Assembly (NCBI GenBank): GCA_947247005.1
Contig: OX365946.1
Location: 46,092,734 to 46,156,733, forward strand
Length of the DNA: 64,000 bases
From: Spisula solida
Taxonomy: Eukaryota; Mollusca; Bivalvia; Venerida; Mactridae
Reading direction: 5' to 3'
Shown: in pieces, positions 23,976 to 36,693 of the stretch
Layout: every line of letters begins with the position of its first letter
Numbering within the stretch: the stretch's first letter is position 1
Made by a program: the position numbers and the translations under genes
Notes under the pieces: model-generated
Seen by the model: the letters and a program-made list of their open reading frames with translations, nothing else
Told to the model about the DNA's origin: nothing
Databases searched by the model: none

Positions 23976-26900
23976 ATACAAGCACCACGTAGAGAACTAC
24001 AATGGTGTTGAGATTTCTGACAGGTCTGGATTAATGGTACACGAGAATTTCCCACGTTACTATGGTGATATTAATCTAGTAAATTAACGAGTTCGTTAGC
24101 AAGCGCGTGCTCAATGTACAACGTACATGTCTATTTTCTTGTAACCGTTTGGTGCAATACAATTTTAGGGTTATACTATGTTTCGTTCAATGTTCTGTAC
24201 TTGATTCAAGGCCGACAGACCTGTTAATCTATAACCGTTACAATACAATACATGAATACTCGGGTGTATGATACCATGTTATCTATGTCTTTGATGCTAC
24301 ATACCGATTAGCGTAATAATCCACGTGACATGCATAATGCATTTGAAAAGGGATTCTGTGTACTATCCATATAAAACAGGTACTGATGTGCAAGTATATT
24401 CATACTTTACAAAAGACATGTAATACAGAAATGCAATAGTAAGGAGGCAATGACATGTCAGTGAGATATTTTGAAGCATTTATAATATTATTTCATAAAC
24501 GTGTATTGCTTAAATTAAATACAGCTAACGAAATAAATCAAACGTGTTTGCTAGAATCTCAATCACTTACGCCGTATGCTTTTGTAGTTTCATAAAATAC
24601 TCCCTTCTCCATACGGCCATTAGTTATGTGTTCTGCATGTTGAGCAAAGCTTTTATATGTATTGTCGAGATCTTGAAAAGCTCCAAGCAAGAGATATACA
24701 CAACACTTAAGAACAGACGCGAACAATTAACTGTCAGTATTTTGTTACAATCAATAACGCAAACACTGGCGTATTTAATTTTAAACTAAGCATTAAAAAT
24801 AATAGTTACAGTACTTTGGAAAAACAAAATTTAGGTACCTCTCTATCCGTATAGTAGTATTCCCTTTTTGTTATTTAAACCGGAAGTCTGTTTCTCATTA
24901 AGTAAGGAATTTGACTGGTTCCTACATCTCTTTGTCTTATCTGTTACACGTGTTCCGAGATTAGGGAACCACACGCTGAGAATATAACTAACCAGAGAGA
25001 CCCCTAGGGTCATATACATCCAACACGTATCAAATTGTTATATACCACTAATCCATAGATTTATTCCGAGAAAATTATTGATATGGGTGTACATTTATCC
25101 GGATAACGCGCGTATTAAATAGTAAGCACATGACCAATCATTGCAGAGTACATGACTGTGTAGACTAATGTACGTAAGTTGTAGAATGGTAGATTTTCCC
25201 AAAGTTTATGTTTCTCGAACTTATTCCTTAGCTAGAGAGCTCTAAACATTAAGCCAGCCATGCGTATTTATGACCGGGTAGAAATTGAGCATTTTTGTCA
25301 TTTGTGATGTTTAAAATGCTCTTTGGACTATAAATTAATTATGGAGAATGGTTTTCTGTTGTATTTTGAATAGTTCAAAGATAGCGATATAATATCCGCT
25401 GTTTTCAGTGTCATTTTTTTCGACCGAGGGCGGCATAGCAACAAAAGGTCAGTTGTCAAAATATTTGCAAATTGTGTAAGATGGACAGCTGAAATTTTCA
25501 GTAGCATACTGTTACAAATGTCATATAATAAACTAATTAAAATTTCTAAAATTAATATGGTGTTTAAGTGCTGATAAGCCAAACCTCTCTAATAAAGTGC
25601 ATACTGCATTCAAGCCTCTCAGAATGCGGTTGTTTGACATTTTTGGTCGTACACAAAACTAGTATGCGAACAGTAAAGGAATATTCTTGTCAATTTGATC
25701 TCTGCCAATAGGGCTTATCAGCTACCTGGATAAAATGCCATCATAGATTATATATGTTATCTATAGTCTATGATACCATTAACTGTTGTTTGTGTTTAGA
25801 CGACAATTTAACGGCTTTGCGGTTTCCACCCAGAAGGTTTCTTAATTCACTGTAACAGTCAGACCTGGAGTCTTCACTATCAATAGAACTGTTTGAATAA
25901 TCTGACTGGTTCTCTAGTTCTACTATCTATAACTGCTTAAGAAATAAAAATCTGTTCGCGTATTTTGTCGGTGAATAAAACATGGGCAGGAAGTCGGATG
26001 CGGAAAAATTAAATCACGAGTGCGTAGCAAAATACAAGAACAGAGTTTTTATTTCGATTCTAAATACGATAATATACCGCACTATTTAACTGCGCGCATT
26101 CCATTTTCACCCATTTGACATTTAACATAATTCCACGCTGAAATTGAGTGGCTTATTAGCTGGTACAATTACCTCCCTCGTTAATGAAAACGACCTTCGT
26201 ACTTTTCTGAAGGAAATAACACGTTTTAAACATTGTCAAAACAATTTTAATAACACGAGTTTAGGGTAGCTATTTAATGAAATGAAAAATATAAATGAAT
26301 TGATTATCAGAAGTTTTTATGAAACTTAGTTTCGAGATTATATTGGAGTTTCTAAAAATAGATGCGTCATAGCTGTAACACTGGATACCCGTGCATCTTG
26401 CCTTGTCATCGCGTTTCGTTGAAGATTTACTATAAATTTTACGTTCATTCATTCATAAATATGTCACGTGATACGGGGCGTAAATAGTAACAGCCAATTT
26501 GATACCATGTTTTATGGGGGTAATAATATATGACCAGGTCTTCTCTATATTTAATGGATTAATCCGCAGATCGTGTTAGAATGTAGAATAAAGGCATGAG
26601 CACCTGTCTGTTTAATATGAAGAACCAGTAAGTAAAGAGTCAGAAAAGTTAAATATATTAAATCATCCTGTTGACAATCAAGGCAAAACCAGTTGCCCCA
26701 TAGTTCGCCAGTAACTGGCATTCTTTAGGTATCACGCGCGTATATTTGCGTAAAATCAATAATCACGTCCATTACATAGACTAGCTATACGAATATATGA
26801 ATATTTGCAAATGTTCTAGTGCAACTCCATCGTGGGTACGACTGTACAACTGAAGTGGTTCCGGATTTAGAGCCACTTCTAATGGGAGTTCGTATGATCA

Positions 26901-27695
26901 GCAGATATATGGGGCGGACAACCCAGAATGAAGATTCCCCTCCGGCCGACACACACCTTTCTATGTTAAGAACACGGATTCACTGTCAATCACACACCTG
27001 AGAAGAAATGCACATTTTTTTAAGTTTAAATATCCTAGAGCATGCAAAATACACAAAAACAACAGCCCACAAAGAAACATGTTGACAAATTTAGGCACCA
27101 AGTAGTCATTTGTTTATGTCGCAAAAACATGTGAAGAAGGCGCAAAATCCACATCTTCGGCCCAAAATAAAAAATGGTTTAACGGATAGCTAGCCCTATA
27201 CAGTATTCATGTTTGGCTACCCTAATACATGCCTAACTTACAATTGGATCCAAAATAATAGGGTTTCCAGACCGTTTCTCCACAATATTCATGAATGTAA
27301 ACCTACCAGAGAAAAGTCCGTCTTTTCCGGTCCGAGAGCTAGAAAACTTAGTTTCGCACTTTTCAACAGTTTTCATTCAAATCACAACAAAGGTCATGAC
27401 CCTTGCACATAATTTATTGCAAACATGTAGTAAGCCATGATTTTAACACAAAACTTACTTGGATTATTCTTAATAATGATAAAATAGCCAAGAAACACAG
27501 CATTTGTCTTATATTTACAATTTTGACCATGGCCAATTCAAATATTTGGCTTCTCTGGGTTTACTGACTCCTATAAGCTGCAGATATTTTCCATACGGAA
27601 GTAAATGTGGTCTCTAAAGTTTAGTTTATTTCAAGTGATATATAATTATATATCATTAACGGAGTTAAAAACGCGACAGTGTGTGTAAGGTGATT
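23976..27695. other. Long gene-free stretch
   Basis: No credible exon, RNA gene or intact element seen. Frames are short and unlike known proteins. One weak inverted pair (gctgataagcc near 25571, ggcttatcagc near 25712) may mark a small MITE. The promoter and 5' UTR exon of the leftward CNT gene could lie here but cannot be recognised. Confidence 0.4.
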
Positions 27696-27697
27696 TA

Positions 27698-28152
27698 AAG
27701 GGACTGCCTCACATATTGGTGTATTGCAAAAACAAAATAAAATTGTCAAATATTCGGGTAAATTTGGTATAGTTGCATGTATATTCCATAAACAACCACA
27801 CTGACATCTTAAATAACTTTAGAAACTTCGGCATTTTGTAGTTATTTAGTATTTTTACATCAAAAATTCTATCGGGTATTAATACCCTACAGAATTAACA
27901 CTTAAATTGCCTATAATGTGTTCGCATTTAATGAAAACGAATAAAAAAACGAACCAAATACCTCACTGATGTTTACGCTGTAGTTTGTTGATATTACAGT
28001 TCGGACACGATATCGAGAATGGTTAAAATTTCTTATTTGCACCAATTCTTTCATAAAACAACAGCCAGTGTCTTTCTATTACATCAATACTTGGTTATGT
28101 TGGAAAATTACGATATACAAAAATTTTAGCCCAATCTGTGAGGCAGCACCTT
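27698..28152. mobile_element. MITE, TA target (455 bp)
   Basis: Starts aagggactgcctcaca, ends tgtgaggcagcacctt (one mismatch), and has TA on both sides. The interior is AT-rich and non-coding. The TA duplication fits a Tc1/mariner-mobilised element. Confidence 0.7.
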
Positions 28153-28154
28153 TA

Positions 28155-30888
28155 AGCAAGTAAGACAAACTAATTGTATGCATTGAATTGCATTATCCCA
28201 AAGGGACATTTAATGCCTTCATTTTGGTATCAATATAATAAAAATTCAGATAATAAAGACATCGCTCCAGAAAATGAAAGTCACAATTGGTAACTGATAG
28301 CGTCGAAATATTTATCCAAATGATTCGGATTTAAGTTAAATGTTAAGAAAGCCATCCCTTTATTTAGTTCATAATTAGCATTTTAAAAGGAAAAAATCAC
28401 CAATTGTGTAAGAAACTAGTTTCTCTTTAAATTTGTATATAACATTATATAGTTTACACGACGAATCAATGACACAACTAATTCACAAGAAATAAAAACG
28501 CCGTAAAAGTAAAATATGTAGCCCAAACTTGTGACGCGACGTCAATATTTTTGAAATCATTTGATACGACATTTACCTGACGTTATTCACATTTAGAAAT
28601 GTTGCAATATTTTTATTTCGTTTTCCTTACAAAAATATTCGTCAGACTGATCATAATCAGCGTTGATTCTTTTTGCCGATAAAATTGTTACTTCCGTTTT
28701 CTGGACTTTTTTCTTGTACATGTAATGCTTCCTTTACTACTCATCCGATTTTGGATATTTGGGTATCAAAATGTCGGCAAAAGTTGTCCTTGAAAACCAT
28801 GTATGCCGATCGAATACTTCATACTTTATTCCTGGTCTATGTCAACTAACCACAGTTAGCGTGTATAGTAATCGTATATACTGCTTTCTCATGGAGTCGA
28901 TCCCTTAGAGATAAAAACCTAGCATGCACACTTCAAATTGTTTGGTCTGCAACTAAATTTCATTTTCTGACTGAGAAATTACTGAACTACAGTAAAATGA
29001 ACCATTTCTGCAATAAAAAAGCTTTTATCTTAAAATATTTACTGTGAAGCAAGTACAAGCCTCAAGAGGCTGTCATTCAGAAACTTTCTCATCGACCCGA
29101 TCCCTCTGATTGGTCAGTCTATAATTAACCCAAAGACTGAATTATTTAATGAAACACAGTGGTAACATGAAGTTTGTTCATCATAGATACTATGCACAAA
29201 ATGTAATTAACGTGGACAAGTATGTTGACAAAAATATGGACAAAAACAAAAACCCATGGTTACAAGCTTAGGTATTACTGCTCACCAAAAAGGATTTTCA
29301 GGGTTGGTTTTAAATCAGTCCACAAAAATTGTTTACATGCGCTTTTATGCACATTTTTTTGCTGTGATGACCACATGTCCACTTTCAAACTTGCATATGT
29401 TTTGAAAAGGAACCATCGCTGCGCGTGTTTATATTCTGCCAAAATAATTAGGGCTCGGGTCGTATACATATATAAAGCACACTCAATGATTCAATATAAA
29501 GTGAAAACTTTTTGGATAGAAACTGCTTGGCAAAATTCGTCTTTTACTCGCAAAGGTCTCATGGTAAAATAGTTCTCATGCTATTCACGGAGTGTTTGAT
29601 GAACCTCTATAGGCGAATTGATTTGATGGATAGTACAAGAAAGGTTCAACGTTACGATAATCAATAATTCCGGTGTGGTTTTTTTGTGACAGCATCGGTC
29701 ATCGGAGGAATTAGATGATCTCTGACATTTAGCCTTTGATCTAGTGATGCATCATCAGGACTAAATTTCCAAATTTGAAATGAGCGTTGAGAACTGCTTG
29801 TGTTGATGAAAATAAATGTATATTTCAAAGATACTCGATGCCTTCCGCCTATACACACATGTGCAGGAATAATAATAATAAAGATTTCATTTTACGAAGA
29901 ACATATTTGGCAAAATAAATCCATTGGAGTACTACATTGTGTTTTACCCGGGTAGTTTGGATGTAGGTGTGTTAGGACATCCAATGGTTCTGCTGCGAAT
30001 GTCAGATGTTATTAAGTTTTACAAAGACATTCACTCTCTTTTTCCCTTAGCTAAATACTTGGAATGCAGCTGGGATGGGGGCTTGAATGCCGAATCGGTA
30101 ATTATTATTGCATCTCTTGACGAGTCTGGATTCATAGTTTGACTGTGGTTGTACTCGTCTCAGAACTCCTGAGATGGCAATCTCATCAGCATGTAGCGTG
30201 GTCGAAACATGTCTAGGTAGTTTGAACACCATATCCTTTATATGTGTGAACTATTGTAACACTGATTGACTGTGCTATCGCCCTTTATGCTTCGACTTTC
30301 GCTGCCATTTTTCCTGTGAGGGTAGCGTTGCATCGGGATAACTACTGTGTTCTGTGAGCTTCACAGTGCAACTTAGTTGACGTATTCACTATGTGTCTGC
30401 AGCTCTCATGCGTTCTCCTTTCTTCAGTATGAGCTCAATATTAGCCTCTTTCCAATTACATGTAGATGGGAACTCAATTCACTAATTATATTCATTATAC
30501 CCGGTAGTACTTACATCCATCTCTGATCGTTGTATATAACAGTAACTTATCATTCTCAATATACCGGATGTTCAGTAAGTGATAACTTTATGGTACTTCT
30601 AAAAGTATCCTGTTTGTGTACGAACAACTAATGACTTACATTATTAACTTTAAATCAAATTATTATAGTTGCACGTAGGCAGAATGAGCGCTTGAGAACA
30701 AAAGTATCTTCTAACATGTTTCTTCGTGTTTTGTTTATTTATATGATAGGAATACCACATGATGGACGATTTGCGAGCCATGCCTTGGGTAAATATGAAT
30801 ATCTTATGCAAATTTCCAACGAAAACTGGGAATTAGATTGGCGTAGTCGGCGGGTGGGCGGACGAGATGTGATGTTGAAGCTTGCTGT
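28155..30888. other. Gene-free stretch
   Basis: Short frames only, the longest 116 residues at 29222-29572 with no recognisable motif. No repeats or RNA genes seen. Confidence 0.4.
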
Positions 30889-31321
30889 GTAGGTACCTTA
30901 TACTAATTCTTAGATCGGGATCGAAAATGGGGTCACTTCAAGATCACTGTTACTAAAAAGGAAAACTCATTTCCGCTCTATAACTTTAGATAGGAATGAA
31001 ATAGGATCGTGACACTGCTGTGTCTATAGGAAAACCTTGCTTAGGATTGAAAGTTGACCAGGTGGGTTCAAGGTCACTGTTACTAAAATAGAAAAAATCT
31101 TTCCACTCTATAACATCAGTTAGGAATGAGATATATATATGTTCATAAAACTTCATGTGTATGTAGCTTAATATATGCAAACCTTGCTTGGGATTGAAAA
31201 TGGGACCGGAAGGGTTAAGTTCAAGGTCGCTGTTACTAAAAATAGACAAACCCCGTTTCTACTCTATAACTTCAGTTAGGATTGAGATATGATCATGAAA
31301 CTTGCTATGTGTATAGCTTAT
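30889..31321. repeat. Tandem repeat array, left part
   Basis: Three units spaced 130-155 bp, each with a form of aggtcactgttactaaaa, ctctataactt and gttaggaatgag. The same units resume at 45858, so the array is one locus split by the 14.5-kb nested insertion. Confidence 0.7.
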
Positions 31322-32650
31322 AGATAAGATAAGATAAATTTATTAACGTCTCACTCTTCTACATGTTTGTTACAAATATACATTTAAAATGATCAAAAAT
31401 GTAAAACATGCACAAAACCACTCAATTTGAGTTATGAGAGACAAAATATGAACGGCATAAAATTACAAGTATACATACATAAAAACAATAAAGAATAATA
31501 TCTTTAAAACACATTATTATTCAATTACAAATACAAATGGAAGTCATAAAATATCATCTATACATGTGAAAACCTTAACTGTACAATACATTTCTCCTAG
31601 TGACTAGAATTTCATGACAAGCTTTGGCACTGTATTTTATGATTTCATTATTTGATAGGATATAATAAAACTTTTCTAGATCATTCAGATAATTAAAACC
31701 CGGTTTAACATTTTGAATACATTGATATAAATGACGTCTGGTGTTTTCATACAGATTACATGACATATTACATGATATTCATTTTCGACGACTTTCATAC
31801 AATTAAAACAAAATCGTTCATCGATTGGTATCCCCTGATATCGTCCAATCTCAATTTTTAGGGGTGCAACACCACAACGGAACTTTGACATCGCACTTCT
31901 ATGAGATCTTGGTATAATATTGTTCTTCACATAGGTTTCCGTTTCATATGAATGTTTGAATAGTCTATACGTTCTTAGTTTATTGCCTCCATTTCCTCTA
32001 AACTGATCATTATTAATAGTTTGTAATCAATCTTGTTTGTACAGATTAAACTGCTCCTCAATACAAGAATTGGTAATAGTTTTACGCATAGAGTTACTAT
32101 AATGAGTGTCAACCGATACGTTCACTTTCGTACATACTCTATATCACCAGTTTTTCGTTGCATGTCTACATAAAAATGACCATTTAAAAACCTTAAAATT
32201 CAGTCTATTTCTAACCATTGAGTTTAGACGGAACCACTGTGGTAGTGTTAATTGCCATTGTTTAGCGAATGGGTGTAACCAACCAATGTCACCGCTCACT
32301 CCTGCATTGGGTGTATATCTACCCACTCCTAAATAAAATCTGATAGTTCTATGCTGTACTGCGTTTATACAAGTATATTCTTGCGTGCCCCAAATAGCTG
32401 CTCCATAACTGATTGTTGGCCATACTATGGAGTCATATAATTTTGAATAAACTTCATACGGCATACCTCCTGTCGTCTTAAATTTGGAAAACAGTGGCCC
32501 TAGGGAACGTGTAGCTGATTTGCCACATATTTTGCGGTGATATAATAGTCTAATGTATCGGACAAAGTGAGACCTAAATATTGATATTCACTAACACACT
32601 CGAGATCATTTCCGTTACATTTAAATCTATAATCAGTTTTAGTGGATGAC
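31322..32650 (-). mobile_element. LINE alpha, 3' half
   Basis: The - strand encodes the C-terminal part of a LINE ORF2: STKTDYRFKCNGNDLECVSE, YQYLGLTLSD (the block after the catalytic YADD), WPTISYGAAIWGTQ (32464-32144), then CGVAPLKIEIGRYQGIPIDE and a CxxC-H-H end (CFNCMKVVENEYHVICH). It is frameshifted. The 3' tail is ttatc repeats at 31322-31345. The upstream half is at 45118-45857; joining the two gives one continuous reading frame. Confidence 0.85.
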
Positions 32651-33667
32651 TAAGGCCCATATTCACATGTCGGTCCTCCACTCCAACTCGACTTACACTA
32701 ACCTAAGGTAGCCTCAAGTGTAGCTGAAGTGACGGTCGAGTTAGTGAATGTCGAGTGGAGATTTGGTATTCACATGGGTAACTCGTCCTCGACTTTCCTG
32801 AGTGTGTGACCGTTATAATAAATGGTAGGATATTACACTGTAAAAACAATCTGTGCTTTATTATTGAATTAGTTGGTTGTGTTTCGATGCATTTAACAAA
32901 GTCAAACTATAATTGTGATGATGTTTATGCTACATTCTTTATATTTCTTTGAACTCGATCAAATAAAACCTTTATTTGAATAATCAAAAATAGAGAGTAT
33001 GATTATTGCAAAGATAATAGTGGATCAGTTAACATAAAACTTCGATGTAATTAACGTTGAATGAACGTGTATAATGATTTACAATGATATATTCCAACAA
33101 AACATTTATTCAAGACAATGCGTACGCGTTCTAAATGAATAAAGGATGTGCATATCGAAGAAGACACCGTACAATTTGCCTTATGTTTTCGGCGTGGACT
33201 AAATATTAAATATCATATCACATCAATATGAATTCCACCGACCGTCAAGCAGGTTAATTAAATGTCATGTTAATAATTTAGAAGTCAAGGGAGATGGACT
33301 CAGTTTACTTTTATAAGCAGATTCACTATCAGATGATTTTGTTAATTACTACACATACATCGTTCAGACCGTTCCGGGGAAGCCTGACATGTAGAAAGCC
33401 ATAATTCCTAGAATGTCATTTAATGAGCGACATGTATACAAAGATTAGTACATAAGTTAGCTTATGTATGAACTTCGTGATTGTAGGTTGATTATGAAAC
33501 AATTTGGTACAACCTTGAACTAATATCAACCATTCTCGACACATCATGTCCAATTTTATCCATTGTCACAATGATATCGATATACATAAGAGAAGAGAAG
33601 CCAGCTTTCGCTTATTATGCTGGATATCTTGCAAGGGAAATACTAATACCATTTCGTTTTTAGCATG

Positions 33668-33742
33668 AAGTGACCCCGGATCGAACCTGGGGCTTCCCGC
33701 ACTCGAAGCGGACGCTCTAACTGTAGGCTATCGAGGCGGCAC
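33668..33742 (-). other. tRNA-like segment in TIR copy A
   Basis: The - strand reads gtgccgcctcgatagcctac, an anticodon-like stem-loop ccgcTTCGAGTgcgg (anticodon position CGA) and a B-box aggttcgatccgg. The acceptor stem ends do not pair, so a functional tRNA is unlikely. Equivalent segments sit in the other copies at 36618-36693 (+) and 40654-40729 (-), so this is part of the element. Confidence 0.6.
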
Positions 33743-34127
33743 ATCGACTCATGAATGATTGCAATGCACATCATCAGTATGTGTTGCAAGTTAGCACGTT
33801 TTTTATTCGTTTAAATATTTCAGTCATCTTCATATCAACACTGGACGGGATTAAAAATAATAATATGGCAAAGAATGAAAACAATAACGTTATAATTGCA
33901 TAGTTATGCTCCATATATAAATACCATGCAACATCGCGGTCATATGACTAAATTTTAATTCCAGATACTTTATACACTTATTACAGTTACTTTATTTATT
34001 TTTGTCCAAATAATATACTTTTAGATAACAAATTATAAATAAATTTATATTTATGATTGTATATTTATCAACCCACACGATCATATGAATTTGTTGTGTA
34101 GTTTAATTTGAAACTACAATAACTTTA

Positions 34128-34304
34128 TTAGTTCAACATTCGTGCACTAAATCGGTATGCACGTAACCACATTTGAGTGTAGCTGGGGAACTTTTCCAAG
34201 AATTTCACATTATCCATGCTTTCTAAGGATTTGCTCCTATCCGGGATATTTCTAAAAGGTAAAATCATCTCCTCAAATTCTTCTACCTCGAGTGGATTGT
34301 CCAT
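34128..34304 (-). CDS. 58-aa frame inside TIR copy A
   Basis: Starts MDNPLEVEEFEEMILPF, contains LEKFPSYTQMWLRAYRF and stops after ARMLN. A homologous frame at 36095-36265 (copy B, + strand) starts identically but lacks one C, so it diverges after LEKFP; copy C has a stop near the start. Placement and acidic-then-YRF character would suit the start of a Harbinger-type transposase left by internal deletion. No function is established. Confidence 0.35.
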   Translation of the reverse strand: MDNPLEVEEFEEMILPFRNIPDRSKSLESMDNVKFLEKFPSYTQMWLRAYRFSARMLN

Positions 34305-34726
34305 TTTAGTTAGTGACTTACTTTGGTATTTACTAACATTCCATTGAGTTTGGTTGGAGTCACGCTCAAGTCGACGTTGCGCTCCCTCGAAAATTCCTCA
34401 CTCAGTCGAGTCAACTCCAGCTACACTTACCGTTGTGAATACCAATTTCAGGTTAGGTCGAGTTCACACTCAACCGCTCGGACGAAACGATAATTAAATT
34501 TGGATTAACTCAGTGAGTGAGAGTGGAGGAGAGGATGTGAATATGGCCCTAAGGGTCATATTCACATCCTCTCCTCCACTCTCACTCACTGAGAAGGGCC
34601 ATATTCACATCCTCTCCTCCACTCTCACTCACTGAGTTAATCCAAATTTAATTATCGTTTCGTCCGTGCGTTTGAGTGTGAACTCGACTGAGTGAGGAAT
34701 TTTCGAGGGAGCGAAACGTCGACTTG

Positions 34727-36029
34727 TATAGGATAGAACATGAGTAGGTGTTGTATATGGGATTTATAACTTCGAGTGAAACGAGGATTATCATCCCATA
34801 TCAACAACTACGAGCCGTTCTATCTGACTTAGACTATAGATAAATAATCTTTGTTTATCAGGTACACTTTGCCTATAAATCAACCAGTACATAGGGTATG
34901 ATAAACCATTTAAGTGCTGGTGTAATATGTTAAGTGTTGCATGACGCATATATAGATCTAAGTGCCAAAATAAGCTATTTACAGTAAAACCTCAATAATG
35001 TAACTCCTTCTTGGGACTTTAAAAAACTTATCTCAATAATGTTGAGTGATTGCATCATTCTATCAAAGAGCAAACAGATGAAAACGGAACGAAAAATGGT
35101 TAATTCTGAGCCTATCTTGTTAAAGAGGTGGTCTTCATATAGGTGCAATTTCACTGTGGATTTGAGGTTGAATAATGTGCAAGTCAGTGGACAGAAAGTA
35201 GTGGTTTTATTTTAAGGTGGTCTTGAAGGTGAGGTCTTCATTTGTAAATTACGGGTTGTGATAGTATGAACGTCATTTACTTCAATCACCAGACATCATT
35301 GGAACCCCTACAAGTTGTTTTAATCGTTTAGTTGGTTTTAAGTTCTACTCTGTGAAAATGATGTCTTAGAAGAGAGGGGTAATCTGCACGTAATTATTGA
35401 AGACACAATAGTACAGAACAACCTCTGTAGAGTGAGACCCTTTGTGGGCTGCAAATATTGGTCATTGTTCAGAAGTTGTTGCCCTACAGAATTTACAAAA
35501 GTACATACATCTAATAACTTCAAGTTACTTTGAAGGTTTTGTTATACAGAGGTTGTTGCACTACATATGTCCCCTAGAGAGGTCGTACTGTAGTCATAGA
35601 AGCTACCACGGCATTCACCCTCTACTGATAATGTTGTCAGCACTCAGCAGAGATATTGGCAATACCTTAAATGGTTAATTATCTATCAAAATTATTGTCT
35701 CAGATCATGACAGTAATAATAAACAAATGTAGAAAGGTTTGGTATACATGTACATGTATTCTAATCAGTCCAATTAGTTACTTGTTTAAAATATAGTATT
35801 GTTATAATATAGACTAAACTAAGCTTGGTATCAAAAATGTTTGGCATCCATATTTTCTGTGCTAAATGCATGTATACATTATTATAGCTATGCTCAATTA
35901 TTTTGCTTGGCCTACTATAGTATATAGCAATCTATTGTTATATATACCACAGCAAAGTGTTGTATACGGGATTTATTCAACACTTTTTCTCCATGCTGAT
36001 TGGCTAGCTACTGAGATCTATAGTCTAAG
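34727..36029. repeat. 1.3-kb insert in copy B
   Basis: Interrupts gacttg|agcgtgactcc, which is continuous in copy A. It starts with a hairpin: ggatagaac and gtgttgtatatgggat are mirrored by atcccatatcaacaac and gttctatc within 115 bp. It also contains a Tigger-like cagtaaaacctcaataatg near 34983 and the gttgttgc...acagaggtt phrase shared with 23710-23975. No coding capacity; class unknown. Confidence 0.45.
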
Positions 36030-36617
36030 AGCGTGACTCCAACCAAACTCAATGGAATGTTAATAGTGAATACCAAAGTTAGTCACTAACTAAAATGGAC
36101 AATCCACTCGAGGTAGAAGAATTTGAGGAGATGATTTTACCTTTTAGAAATATCCCGGATAGGAGCAAATCCTTAGAAAGCATGGATAATGTGAAATTCT
36201 TGGAAAAGTTCCCAGCTACACTCAAATGTGGTTACGCGCATACCGATTTAGCGCACGAATGTTGAACTAATAAAGTTATTGTAGTTTCAAATTAAACTAC
36301 ACAACAAATTCATATGATCGTGTGGGTTGATAAATATACAATCATAAATATAAATTTATTTATAATTTGTTATCTCAAAGTATATTGTTTGGACAAATAA
36401 AGTTACTGTAATAAGTGTATAAAGTATCTGGAATTAAAATTTAGTCATATTACCGCGATGTTAATTAAATGCATGGTATTTGTATTTGGAGCATAACTAT
36501 GAAATTATAACGTTATTGTTTTCATTCTTTGCCATATTATTATTTTTAATCCCGCCAAATGTTGATATGAAGATGACTGAAATATTTAAACGAATAAAAA
36601 GCGTGCTAACTTGCAAT

Positions 36618-36693
36618 GTGCCGCCTCGATAGCCTACTGTTAGAGCGTCCGCTTCGAGTGCGGGACGCCCCAGGTTCGATCCGGGGTCACTTC
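36618..36693 (+). other. tRNA-like segment in TIR copy B
   Basis: Homologous to 33668-33742, with the same A-box-like, TTCGAGT loop and ggttcgatccgg parts. Carries cgggacgcccc where copy A has cgggaagcccc. Confidence 0.6.

Larger units (their letters stand above)
32654..34549 (+). mobile_element. TIR element copy A (3-bp TSD, Harbinger-like)
   Basis: 1896 bp. Left end ggcccatattcacatgtcgg, right end ggatgtgaatatggccc, flanked by TAA on both sides. Other copies: 34553-45117 (interrupted) and 39668-41546. Carries a tRNA-like segment and a 58-codon frame but no full transposase. The 3-bp duplication and TIR suggest PIF/Harbinger; the class is inference. Confidence 0.8.

Noticed and set aside
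29222..29572. 116-residue + strand ORF
   Set aside because: No known motif, no flanking splice pattern, and an overlapping opposite frame; likely chance.
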